NCBI GenBank assembly: GCA_902702965.1
Contig: CACRXP010000045.1
Location: 1,352,524-1,416,523, forward strand
Source: Spirometra erinaceieuropaei
Taxonomy: Eukaryota > Platyhelminthes > Cestoda > Diphyllobothriidea > Diphyllobothriidae
DNA: 64,000 nt
Reading direction: 5' to 3'
The position numbers and the translations under genes were made by a program. Positions within the stretch are counted from its first letter, which is position 1, and the number at the start of each line of letters is the position of its first letter. Positions 45,270-55,959 of the stretch are shown in pieces. The notes beneath the pieces were generated by a model. That model saw only the letters and a list, made by a program, of their open reading frames with translations. It did no database searches and was not told where the DNA came from.

Positions 45270-48200
45270 ATGGATGAGGAATACGACATCATCGTCCTTG
45301 GGACCGGGCTTAAGGTCCGTTTCTCTCGTTTAGCTTGTCTTATTTCTTTTCAGGAATGTATTCTCAGCGGCCTGATGTCGGTTGCCGGGAAAAAGGTGCT
45401 GCATATGGATAGGAACAACTATTATGGTGGAGAGAGCACGTCCGTCAACCCGCTTGAAAACTTATTCGAGCGCTTTAATAAACAATATCCATCTGATGAA
45501 CGCTATGGCCGAAGTCGGGACTGGAATGTTGACCTTATTCCAAAGTTTCTGATGGCCGAAGGTATTCGTTTTACACGATATTATTTCGTAGGTAAATTGG
45601 TCAAATTGCTTCTCCACACTGGCGTGACTCGCTACCTCGAATTCAAATCCGTTGCGGGTAGCTATGTGTACAAAGGAACCGATGGGTCCGACAAAATATA
45701 CAAGGTTCCGTGTGATGAAGTTGAGGCGTTGAACTCAAGTATGTTCTTTTTTCACTTTGTCTACTTGACCAGAGCTTATGGGGATTTTCGAAAAGAGGCG
45801 TTTCCGAAAGCTCCTCCTGTATGCAGACCAGGTAGAAGAAGACAAAAAATCAACTTGGAATAACATCGAACTCGACAGGTGTACGATTATGAAGGTTTTT
45901 GACCACTTTGGTGTGGATTCCAACACCCAGGTACTTAATTAAACCTTTTGCATTACCTCCATTTGGGGATCTTTTAAAGTCACCCTGATATCATTTAGTC
46001 GCCCAGGGCTAGACATTTGCTAGCCCATTTGACTTGCAAGCTAGTGCAGATCTAGTAACCTGACTGGCTGAGAATACTCGGTCTGTGCGAGGAAAGTAAC
46101 TTTTCTGCTACACCCCCGCCCTGATGCTCACCCGAGTACATTTTCCACGTCACGCCTGGGGGCTCCCTTATCGCATACGTACGCATTTTGTCCGGAATTT
46201 AGGCCCCTATTTAGCAACCTAAATCGCCTCGGGCTAAAACGCCCTCAATTCGCCCGGGAAAGCGCGTCAACCTACTGTCCCCGTGTGGACAGTGCCCGCT
46301 AGGATTGCTGAAAAATCCAGTCAATCGCAACACTAGCCCGCGACTGGGCGACCGGGCTAGCCCTGGGCGAGTAGAATGCTGTCAGGGTCAGTTGTGGACT
46401 AACATGATGTTAGCCGTTTTACGACTGCCTTGTGGAGAGGGAACTAGGAATTTTATTTGAGGTCCGAAAAGCCATTTTTCCATGCTCCCGCCAGTTGCGA
46501 TGACTAGTTGTCTTTGTTTTTATCTATTTTCGTCAACAAGTTCACAAATTTATGAACATAGTTGGAATCGACGCACGCAGACATGGTGTCCTTTGCCGCT
46601 TTTGTTTGGAAGACTCATGCTGTACTGTGTTTCCTATTAGCACAACAGGCCTCCGATTAATTGTATTTGGGGCATCGTCACTCATTAAGCACAATGGCGT
46701 CTTGATTGGCTTTTTCGGAGTTGTCTATTCAGTAAATTCCTGCTGTAAAGGATTAACAGTGATGTTTTCCTTTGAAAAAATTGAATTTTGCATAGTTGGG
46801 CGCCTTCCTCATCGGTGTGAGATTTCAGCAAGGTGTTAGTTACACAAAGATAAATCCGTTGTCAATCACTCTTGGAAGTGGGTAATAGGCAGGGTGACCC
46901 CTACACATCAACGGTATTAGCACTAAAGGACGTTCACAAAGTGTGGATGCCACGAAAACTTTAGTCGGTGTGGTCATTATACCTAGGCGTTTAAAGCCTG
47001 CTTCCCTGTGCGCAGTTTGCCGGGTGGTCTATTCATAAAAGCGACAAGCTGACACACATCTGATTATGCGTTATAGCACGATCCGCGTGCTATAGAGCCC
47101 TTTCATTTAAAAGCAGGCATTTAGCAGTTGTTCTTAATTGCGGTCTGAAGACGTGAAAAGTAGCAATAAGGTTTAGTCATCTGCCTCACCACACCCAAAA
47201 TTGAATGGGACATTTAGAGGTCATTGACGAAAGAAATGATACCCACAACTACAAGTCTTTCCGCGCAAGCTAGTTTCCACCTCCTTCAGTAGCAGAGTAC
47301 TTCTATACAGCCTTCCCCGGTCCCTTGGATGTCATTGATCTCTCCAGTTAGCCATGACCTAATTCAGTCCGTTTTCCAGTATCTATGCATTTTCTCGTTA
47401 TTTCTATCAAGCTTCACTGACATTTTTGTCAAATACTGAGGTGTTCGTAATTGCTTGTAGGACTTTATCGGTCATGCGATTTGCCTGCACCAAAGTGAGG
47501 ATTACAAGACCAAGTGCAGTGCACTGGACTGCATAAAAAGGATGCAACTCTACAGCAACTCTCTGATGCGTTATGGAAAGTCCCCTTACCTCTACCCTCT
47601 CTACGGGTTGGGTGAGTTACCGCAGGGCTTTGCTCGCCTAAGCGCAGTCTATGGTGGTACGTACATGCTGAACAAACCGTTTGATGGATTTGTTATGGAG
47701 AACGGCAAGGTGGTTGGTGTGAAGTCAGAAGGTGAAGTGGCGAGGTGCAAGCAAGTGATTTGTGATCCGAGTTACGCACCCGATCTTGTCCGAAAAGTTG
47801 GCCGGGTACGCTTTCTTTTGGGATTTATATTTTTTACTATTCTCTTTGTACTCGATGTACGTTTTTTTACGAGGACACAGTAAACGCGGTCTCCACTTTC
47901 GAATTTGTGCTCAGACGAAATCGGCGGCGTTTTACAGTCCAGTGCTAAGGCTGGTTTGCCTATCCGAAATCGACAGGGAGATGTGCGCCACGCGTAGCAG
48001 GCAGCCATGCTGTCCTGTCATTGCGAACGACATCACTGTAAGATGTGGAAGTGCATACGAGTGATATCGTTTTCGGCGAAGGAGAGGCGAATTCGCCGAA
48101 CTCCATGCAGATGTTTGATTACTACGGCGTCACCCGAACAAATTGTTTTATCCTACCGCGGGGATCGGATTCGGGGTGGAAACGTTGACTAAGTATTGAA

Positions 48201-51200
48201 TTGCAGTTCAGGGAATCGCCCAACTGCCAAGTAAATATTTTGCTACGCAGTCGTTTCACAAAATCTTTTGTGGTCACCGTCGTGGTCCATCCTCTGTTAG
48301 CGGGAATGAAGAGACCAGTTATCCGAAAATTCCCTCGTTCACAACTCTGGCGTAGGAGTTTGGGTGGAGGTTCTAGGCCCACCGTCTGTTGCTTTATATC
48401 TGACAGCGTTATCATTGCGGGAAGCCCGTCAAACCTCTGTGGAATCTAAATATAGAGCGACCAGCTGAATCCGAAGAGGTGCGTGTTATACGCACACACC
48501 GCCGGATTATCATTTGTTCACTGGCTTAATTGACCCGTTCGATGTGAACTTTCCCCAAATTTGGATGGACCTAGTCTCATCGGGGATGTAGATTCTGTTT
48601 CCTATTATCGCATGGATTGACCCGAAACACTTGTCTTCTAAATTTTCGTAATTTTTACTCTAAAACTAACACTACTGGAGTAAGGTCCAGATAATCATAG
48701 ACATTACGGGTTGCTGAATATAGAGCATTATGTCCTGCTCATGTCCTTATAGTTAATGACCAAACAATCGGTCAGTGCTCGATGTCGAAGAGAATATGGT
48801 GCGACGAACTACTCTTAAATTTTTGTTCCAACTCACAAATGAGCCTTTCCTGTCCTCTTTTCCCCACCTTGTCTCATTGATTTTAGCGATGCCGAAGGAC
48901 CAGTTATCAATTTCTCGCCTTGTTCTTTTCAGGTGGTTCGGGCAATTTGCATCCTGGATCATCCCATTCCAAACACCGCAGATGCCCCTTCTTGCCAGAT
49001 AATTCTTCCTCAAAATCAAATCGGACGCAAGCATGGTAACTGTGCTTTGCAGTTTTGCTGACTTTACTCTAGACATTTACATATCCTGCGTCTCATCCGA
49101 TCACAAGGTTGCGGCTGACCGTTTCTTCATCGCGATGGTTGCCACTATTGTCGAGACCGACAATCCCCCGCGTGAATTGGCGGCTGGCATTCGTTTACTA
49201 GGTCCGATGAGGGAATGCTTTGTCAAGGACAGCGACCTCTATGAGCCGATTGGGCCCGGTACCGATAATCAGGTTTGTGCACCATTTATTTATCATTTGC
49301 AACCGGGTGGAAGAAAAACCGCACATTTTTCGTTCCTTTTGCATCTTGCCGCGTCTTCAGTCAGTACCAGTCTTGCCGTTGTTCCGACTTTTCTCACAAT
49401 ACTTTGGCTGTACCTGTTCCCCAGTTGTGTTTAAATGTCTCTAGGCCCCGACTTGTACGTGATCACTTCAAGCTCTTCGCCGATCACGGTTAAACTCAGG
49501 CCCAGAACTATGCGCACATGGCTTACTGCAAAATTTTCCGGCAAACGTAAACATTACAGTTCCCGCTTTGTAAGAGATTATTGACCCTAAGAACTGCGCG
49601 AAACCAATTGGCAGTGATGGTACCTCGGAGTCGAATGTCTGGTTTCAAATCTTAGGTTCCTCAGGTCCCGCAATTTGGTTATGTCCATTTGATGACAACA
49701 AAGTCAATAACGACCCTTCACCCCTCCCTTAGTCTGTGTGCGTATCTTAAGTGCACGGCCTACCGACCGTCCAGCCAATGCGGAGCCACAGTTGTGCATT
49801 GCAGGCGAATGAGCGTTTTTTGGAGCGGCCTCTGCATAGGTAGTTTCCTATTGCAAAAGCTCGTCGCCTTATTTAGTTGTTGGTTCGACTAGGGAAGAGC
49901 AAGTTTTTGTTTGTTATGCTTGTCATCCCACAAACGTGCTAAAAGTGTTTGTAAACGCCCTAGCTCTACACAACTTTAGACTGTGAGCGCAGGGCATTGT
50001 ATCTTCTTATTTTTTCGAACGTGCCGTCTCCACTACCCCCTCCCCACTTGGCGCCTTACGATAAACCGGGGGGCGACTGAACATTGATTTTTTTCGCCCG
50101 CGACTTCTGAGTTTCAAGTCACTTGGATCGGAGACAGATTTGTAACGCTACGTACTTCATCGCCTCTAGAAAAGCCGTCTATCTCTAGGGCAAGCTGATA
50201 AAGCCAGAGAGGGCTTTGACCTCTGAGTAACTGGGAGACGACTCTGTGAAGGGATCTCAATCACAGTCCTCTGCAATTCTACGGAATGCCTAACTGCTTG
50301 GCCCATGTAAGCTGCCACCCTTCAGTTGCAGGCAACATGCTTAGCTTGCGCCGGTGTATACATGCCCGCAGGTTTGCGTTAGTAGCGCTCCAGCCGCTCT
50401 CTCATTCGTCTTTGGAGTCAGTGCGCTTGCCAGCTCGCCTGCTTTAGTCATGCTGTTGCCACTTCACCACTGCGCGACGTCAGCATGCCACCACTGTGCA
50501 ATGAACCTTAAAGCCAGGCCGCGCGCACTCCTTAGTCCTTTACAGAATTTCTTTTATGCCTGTGCTATTTGTCGGCAGCTGCAAACTTCTCTTGACTTAT
50601 ACTGAGCCTCTACCCAGGTCATCTAAAGCCCTCAACTGGGGTAGAGCCGAAAGGTGGGGGACCGGCTGCGCCAGGTGTGTGTGTGCGTGCATGTTTGTGT
50701 TCCCGGTCCCAGCTGGTGGCTACGGCTATGATTAGCTGGATAAAGGCAAAAAAACCCGAAACAGTTCTGTATCAGTGTACCCTCAGACTCTGTCGTCTCC
50801 CCTCTGCAATTATAGCTTGGCTGACTTCGGCCTGGTAGGTGGTTGGCTGTTCGTGACCCCTAGCATCCCTATGAAGCTTGTTTGCTTCGGGAAGCCAATG
50901 GATCAGTGTGGGCCCATTCTGCGGAGTGCCGTGAACAGCCCCCTTAACCGAGCAAAATCTCACTGCCCTGACAACGAAACCTACCAAACAGAACTGAATT
51001 ATTTATTAGAACTGTCTTCCAAGAATGGGTATCCTAGAGATTTTGTACACCGATGCATGAGACAACAGGAGTTAAAATAAAAGACACGGAACTGGATTGT
51101 TCCGATGAGGTGCCCAAACCAAAAAACTGACGAACACTTCCGTGCATTTAAAATGTGCCTGGACCAGTTAAACGACGCCTGAGGAAGCAGCAAATACACG

Positions 51201-51807
51201 TGGCGCACAAACCGAAAACTACACTTCGTAACCAGCTTGTACACCCTAAGGATAGGGTTGGCTATTTAGATAAGAAGTAAATCGTCTATGACATACTATG
51301 CGACACCTGTAATGCAGTTTACTTTGGTCAAACTGGGAAATCTGCCTCTACACGCTTACACGAACATCAGTTGCCAGTAAGAAGGCGAGACCACTTGTCC
51401 CAGGTTGCCATGCATGCACTGGAAACTGGACATAAATTTGCATGGAACAGGACGCGCATTATAGGTGTCTGCTCATTCATGAAAGGCCGTGAATTTTTAG
51501 AGACCACTCATTCTGATAAGTTATGCATCAACCGGCACAGAGTTAGACGCTGTGTACAACAATCTCAAGGGAAAGTGGAAAAGGCGTTAGCCAATCGGAA
51601 CGTGATGCCCAAGCTATAGTAAAGGCTGACCGACAGGCCAATATCGATTTTGAGGCACGTTTCAATTTCAACTGTTTTTCACACATACTTCACGTCTGCG
51701 GATGACTTGGGAACTGAAGTCGAAAATTTTCGAAATAAGTTATGTTATTTTTCGAAGTGACTTTATTATCTCCAATTATGCTTCTTAGGATGCTCACTTT
51801 CAAATCT

Positions 51808-51852
<45 letters not shown>

Positions 51853-54033
51853 TAAGGGGATGCTCACCGATCGTTCTTACGGAACTCACTCGTTCCTTTG
51901 TGCCTTACGAGCTCTCTCTCGAGCCCAACCAGCAGCCGCACAGCGGCGCATGATATGGGCAGTATGTTATTACCGACAAAGACAAGGGAGACTGGAATGG
52001 TCATTTGCGGCTTATTAGCCGTTGTCAGCCAATCATACCCAACCCCGAAGTGTGGCACACTCGAGGCTCGAACTCGCGACCTGTTAGTTAGAATTCCACG
52101 CCTCTAACCACTGGGCCACGAGCCGTTTGCGCTGTCGGTTTCAATCGAGAATATACAGTAATAAAGGGGCGCTCACCGATTGTTCTTCCAGAACTCGCTC
52201 GTTCCGTTGTGCCTTACGGGCTCTCTCTCTCGAGCCCAACCAGCGCACACGCGTACGGTCTGCCAAAGGTTCACAAAATTGGTGCCCCACTGAGTATTAT
52301 TGTACCGCTCATCGGATCCCCTACTTACAATTTAGTCAAGTGGTTGTACAAGCATCCGAAATCGTTAACTCATGGATCTCAGTGCAGCCTTAACAGCTCC
52401 CACGAATTCTTCCACCGGATTGAAGTCCTCAGTGTAAGCACTGATGAATGCCTCTTGTATTTAGACGTCATTGCCTTATTTTCTTCTATACCACACGATT
52501 TGGCAATTGACTACGTAGCCCAACGGTTACAGGATAATCCTGTTAATATCCCAGCGCAGCACGCTATAGAACTACTCAAACTCTGCCTTAAGAACTATTG
52601 TAAGTTCGACAATAAGTACTACCAACGGGTGAAGGGAAGTCAAATGGGCTCCCCAATATCCGGACTACTCGCCGAACTAGGGCCACAGCGACTAGAAGAT
52701 GAGCTTTTTCAAACTCTTAACCCCAGAATGTGGCCTTGCTATGTCGACGATACTTTTGTCGTAATAGAGAACCGCGAAATCGAAAAGCTACATCAGAGGC
52801 CGAATGATGTCTTTCCAGCCATGCAATTTACCCGTGAGGAGGCAGTTGGAGACAGTCTGTCGTTTCTGAGCGTAAAAATACAAAGGCTGGACGACGGTAA
52901 TCTCGTGACCAGCGTCCATAGAAAAGAGTTTGATTCTGAGATCATCCTCAATTATGGAAGCAATCACCCCGCGGCTCACAAAAAAAAGCTGCGTCCGAAC
53001 TCTCTTCCACCGGGCCTACCGTTATTGCAACAATGACGATCTCCTGAAAAAAGACCTAGCGTATCTGTATCGGTTATTTCGATCTAACAGATATCCGATC
53101 AGTTTTGTGAAGAACTGCCTCAGGTGTCAGACACAACCTCGAGGCCACTTCTCAAATGGAGAAATCGTGACTTAGAAATTCTTATCCCTGCCCTATATGC
53201 AGGGGACCTCAGAAATGATCGCCCGTCAGCTAAACCAGTTCGGTATCCGCGTTGCCCACAGTCGGTCAGGAACGAAACTGTCCAATTGCGTCCTTCTTAC
53301 TCAGCCATGCGTTTCGCGGACGTGCCAACGAAGTCATCGGAGATGTCATTTCAACCGAGCCGACATCGAGTGCAGCTCTTGCCTTGCAGTCTTTGGTCTG
53401 CGAGGCTGGCGTAACAGCTCCTTCAACTTCACCGGCGAATCTGCTTCTGACCGACTGCGAGAGGGGGGGGGCGGTGCGGCGATCCAGTAGTGTGGAGCCG
53501 GCCGACTCAGTCTGGATCAATGACATCATGTAAGAGTATGTAAACACACAAATCTCTGTATTAAGGAGCAAGTTGACACGGATGATGGGAGCTGGTAGAA
53601 TGCCCCGCTCCCCACTTTCAAAAAGCCGTCACATTCGTGATCGTGTCATTTATGGCTAACATGAAGAAAGGGCGGAGACGCTTCCACATCCTCTGGTGCC
53701 CGTGTCCACTTTTACCAGGCATTCCTTGACAGGGGTCCGTGGGCCGGTGAGGCTGGTATGACGACTTCCACGGGTAGGATTCAGAGCCTGCCCCTGCCTG
53801 TACGCCAGTTACCCTCACTGTCGGATGTCTGTCCGGTTACGCCGATATTTGTTTGCACTCAAACGCACTCAAACATCTTTTTTTTATGTCCATTGTAGAT
53901 ATTCATCTCATCGAGCTACGATGCCACAACCCACTTCGAGAGCACGTGTGATGACGTTTTGAATATCTACGCGCGCGTGATGGGAGAGAAGTTCGATTTC
54001 TCGAAGGTCAAGGCTCGCCTGGACGACGAGTAG
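45270..54033 (+). CDS. GDI: Rab GDP dissociation inhibitor
   Basis: GDI extracts GDP-bound, prenylated Rab GTPases from membranes and keeps them soluble in the cytosol for reuse in vesicle traffic. The eight coding exons are 45270-45314, 45354-45561, 45592-45738, 45773-45930, 47461-47805, 48933-49035, 49073-49272 and 53899-54033. All seven introns are GT-AG and all phases agree. The product is 446 residues plus stop; human GDI2 has 445. Visible family blocks are [14 protein letters not shown] and [11 protein letters not shown] (FAD-like fold, N-terminus), [14 protein letters not shown], then [29 protein letters not shown] (conserved region 3B, exon 5), [26 protein letters not shown], and a short C-terminus from [13 protein letters not shown]. 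Four introns are 30-39 nt and three are 1.1-4.6 kb. The last large intron holds Penelope-like and SINE insertions. Identification is secure. Confidence 0.97.
45315..45353 (+). other. GDI intron 1, 39 nt, frame-neutral
   Basis: It starts GTCCGT and ends TTTTCAG. The length is a multiple of three with no stop in the GDI frame, so retention would add 13 residues right after the GTGLK motif of the nucleotide-like fold. Confidence 0.85.
45562..45591 (+). other. GDI intron 2, 30 nt, frame-neutral
   Basis: It starts GTATTC and ends TTCGTAG. Removal turns GAAG plus GTAAA into Glu-Gly-Lys, matching the family. Retention would insert 10 residues without a stop. Confidence 0.85.
45739..45772 (+). other. 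GDI intron 3, 34 nt
   Basis: It starts GTATGT and ends TGACCAG. The splice joins AACTCAA to AGCTTATG, giving Asn-Ser-Lys-Leu-Met-Gly as expected. Length is not a multiple of three, so retention breaks the frame. Confidence 0.85.
45996..46373. repeat. Candidate short inverted-repeat element in GDI intron 4
   Basis: The left end TAGTCGCCCAGGGCTAG and the right end (reverse complement TACTCGCCCAGGGCTAG) match at 16 of 17 bases, 378 bases apart. Related GGGCTAG/CGCCC motifs recur inside. No coding frame and no convincing target duplication were found. The rest of intron 4 (45931-47460) shows nothing recognisable apart from a 95-codon frame at 46552-46839 without known similarity. Confidence 0.5.
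47806..48932 (+). other. GDI intron 5, nothing recognised
   Basis: It starts GTACGC and ends TTTTCAG. No mobile element, RNA gene or conserved exon was recognised inside. Confidence 0.6.
49036..49072 (+). other. GDI intron 6, 37 nt
   Basis: It starts GTAACT and ends ACTCTAG. Splicing rebuilds a His-Asp junction in the [10 protein letters not shown] block. Retention shifts the frame. Confidence 0.85.
49273..50655 (+). other. First part of GDI intron 7, nothing recognised
   Basis: The intron starts GTTTGT at 49273 and ends TTGTAG at 53898. This first 1.4 kb has open frames up to 83 codons (50354-50605) without known similarity. Confidence 0.5.
50660..51640 (+). mobile_element. Penelope-like element: terminal repeat plus linker and GIY-YIG endonuclease
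   Basis: 50660-50930 matches the terminal-repeat units at 62037-62850, in A then B order. It is followed directly by the linker between reverse transcriptase and endonuclease ([20 protein letters not shown], 50998-51057). After a frame change comes the GIY-YIG region near 51270-51620 (a [18 protein letters not shown] block, then [26 protein letters not shown] and SINRH-like residues). The reverse transcriptase itself is absent. Several stops make it inactive. In active Penelope-like elements this nuclease opens target DNA. Confidence 0.75.
51810..51847. repeat. (TA)n microsatellite
   Basis: About 19 TA repeats lie exactly at the 3' end of the adjacent minus-strand SINE, so they may represent or have grown from its tail. 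Confidence 0.9.
51848..52125 (-). repeat. tRNA-derived SINE (family S), full-length copy
   Basis: On the minus strand it opens with the tRNA-like head (GGCCCAGTGGTTAGAGGC, then GAGTTCGAGCC). It continues through the shared body (CTTCGGGGTTGGG, AATAAGCCGCAAATG, TTGTCTTTGTCGGTAAT, GCCGCTGTGCGGCTGCTGG) and ends in GAGTGAGTTCCGTAAGAACG and CGGTGAGCATCCCC, running into a TA microsatellite. It defines the whole family-S unit of about 280 bases. It sits in GDI intron 7 in antisense. Confidence 0.85.
52161..52244 (-). repeat. tRNA-derived SINE (family S), 3' fragment
   Basis: Only the last 84 bases of the unit are present. The fragment ends exactly where recognisable Penelope-like reverse transcriptase coding begins, so it marks the truncation point of that element. 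It lies 35 bases from the full-length SINE, in the same orientation. Confidence 0.75.
52245..53145 (+). pseudogene. Penelope-like reverse transcriptase, 5'-truncated
   Basis: The plus strand encodes a Penelope-type reverse transcriptase from its YGLPKVHK block. It continues through [45 protein letters not shown] (motif B) and the intact catalytic box YVDDTFVV near 52741, to SFLSVKI and [12 protein letters not shown] frame change in the A run at 52980-52987 moves the frame, after which FHRAYRYC and [20 protein letters not shown] complete the linker. The GIY-YIG domain is missing. About 270 codons are uninterrupted, so the copy is fairly young. Confidence 0.85.
53146..53898 (+). other. End of GDI intron 7, nothing recognised
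   Basis: Three overlapping frames of about 95 codons lie at 53124-53533 without known similarity. The Ser/Thr/Ala-rich composition and a 9-base G run suggest non-coding DNA or decayed element sequence. The intron ends CATTGTAG at 53898. Confidence 0.5.
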
Positions 54034-55490
54034 GCTTGTGAGCAGTTGTCACTTCGTGGTCGCCCCTCTCACGTCTCCAAGTCCTCATGTTGCATTGACT
54101 GCCTTTGCTTGGTTCCCATACTACTCCTCCGCCCTACGTTTTTCCCCAGCCCACCCGGTTGATCCATCTGCGTTTGCTGTCTAGAGTATTTTCGCCAAGT
54201 TGTTTGTAATGGCGTGCTGAGCCCGTAATCATTGCTACACCTTATTCCCACCCCTCCAGTTCCCTCAATGTCTGGCTTTTTTTTTACCTAACCGGGTTCA
54301 GAGTTGTTGTCCTGTCCTTTACGCGATCGTGGTTTTGATTTCGTTTTTATTTCTTTTTCTGCTTTCCGGACCGATGCGGACTACTGTTGAAATATGATCC
54401 GGTAATGTTACTGTTGCACGTTCATTTTTCTGGTCAGTGGGAGTTTGGATAAGGACACTGCACATGTCTCGTGTTTGGTTGTCTCACCCAGCGGTCGCCG
54501 CCTGAAGTCTTACGTGCTCTGTATGCGAAACGCCAGTGGTCTAGCTGGGCGGAGGCTTGTTCAGGGTTTCTGGTGGACTCAACGGACACGATAGAACCGT
54601 CGTTGGTCAATCATCGAGCGTTTATTAATATCAGGATTCCTATCAGCGGTCCTGGACGCCGTCTGTGCCAGGAGCGGGAGGTTCGCGTGTGGTTGACGTC
54701 CACTTAAAGTACTCCGATTGGTAGTCCGTCTCGGGGCGTCCCTCTTTCTGTCCACACCGGGGACACGTAATGCCACGTCCCACCACACGAATCGAGAAGG
54801 CATGCTGGAATGGTCGGATTTGGCGTATTGTTAGCAGGCAACTAAAAACAAACCTGGGAGTCGCTCCGGAGACGATAATTGGGCGAGGGGGGGGTTGGGG
54901 CTGTAGCATCGACTACGGCGAAAAGAGGATTTAAGTAGTCCACCGGTCGAACCGGATCGACTTACCATGCACTCTGCTGCGTGGGACCATAGTTTGGGAG
55001 TTGGACGTTGTATGTCGGTCTGCTCCAGGCGTGGGGATGTTGTTTGGGTCGGGTTCTGCCGGCCTCGAGTCAAGGTATTGCTGATTGATGGTGGTGAGTG
55101 GACCCGAGACAGCCACTTTAGTCTTCCTGGCTTCCCCGGTGATTCTTGTTTACCACGAAGGCCTCATCTCTAAGGTGAGCTGACTTGCTGGTTCAGGAAG
55201 CACTATTTCTGTTTGGACTGGTTCTCTTAGAAATGCTGAGGAACTACGACTGCAACCTGGCGAAGACATCAGTTGCACCGTTCCCAAAAATCACACTGTT
55301 TGAGCCGGTCAGGTCTGCAACTTTCTGACCGCGCCTATTTAAGCCGCCAATAAGTTCTGATGGCTAGACTGCTGTGGTAGTATGTAGACCACAGCGCGGG
55401 CGCGTGTCTTGCCTGTTTTTCCGCCGCTGCAAAGCGTAGCTGCTAGGGGTCGGACACTGTCCCCCAGCGTTCCTGGCTCCCGCTCTGGTT
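54034..55490. other. GDI 3' flank and intergenic DNA
   Basis: No AATAAA was seen in the first 450 bases after the GDI stop, so the mRNA end cannot be placed. Minus-strand frames at 54643-55116 include a CPRCGQKEGRPETDYQS stretch that I do not recognise; it could belong to a decayed repeat. Confidence 0.4.
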
Positions 55491-55494
55491 CTTG

Positions 55495-55955
55495 TCCTCG
55501 AAAAATGTGAGCGTCTGCTATGCCAGGGTCAGCAAACCACGGCCCTCGCAGCCTGCTAGGCGCTGGCAGTTCCCTGACACCTGGTTCCCTACTGATAGAT
55601 GCGCTTGCGCTCCCGCTGGATATGCAGGTCGTGAGCATGGCTGCAAAATCATCCTCCTCTTTGTGATCCGTTGTTGTTGCTGTTAGTTATAATCTTGGTC
55701 AAGTGTTTGTTGTAGACCAGGGAGTGTGGTTGTACGCCTATGTGCGGGCCCGTCCGCGCCAGCCACCTGTTTACGATCTTCTTGACTATGTCTTGACTCC
55801 GGGTTCAGGTGGTGGAGGAGAGAGTGCTGTAAATGATTCGCAAGTCTACTCGTTATAAATTACCTCACGCACAAGTCACCGTGCCTGCTTCAACTTGCTG
55901 CGGGGCGCACGGTGGACATTGTCCGGTAAGACGGTCGAACTGTCACTGTAGTTCC
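55495..55955 (+). repeat. Dispersed repeat R16, long copy
   Basis: About 460 bases align with 15800-16245, including GAGCGTCTGCTATGCCAGG at the start, GCGCTCCCGCTGGATATGC, and CGCAAGTCTACTCG toward the end. Both copies have the same orientation. No coding capacity was recognised. Confidence 0.6.
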
Positions 55956-55959
55956 CACT

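Noticed and set aside
45739..45863. Continuation of the open frame through GDI intron 3 to 45863
   Set aside because: The frame after 45738 departs from the family; splicing out 34 nt restores the conserved [11 protein letters not shown] block in another frame.
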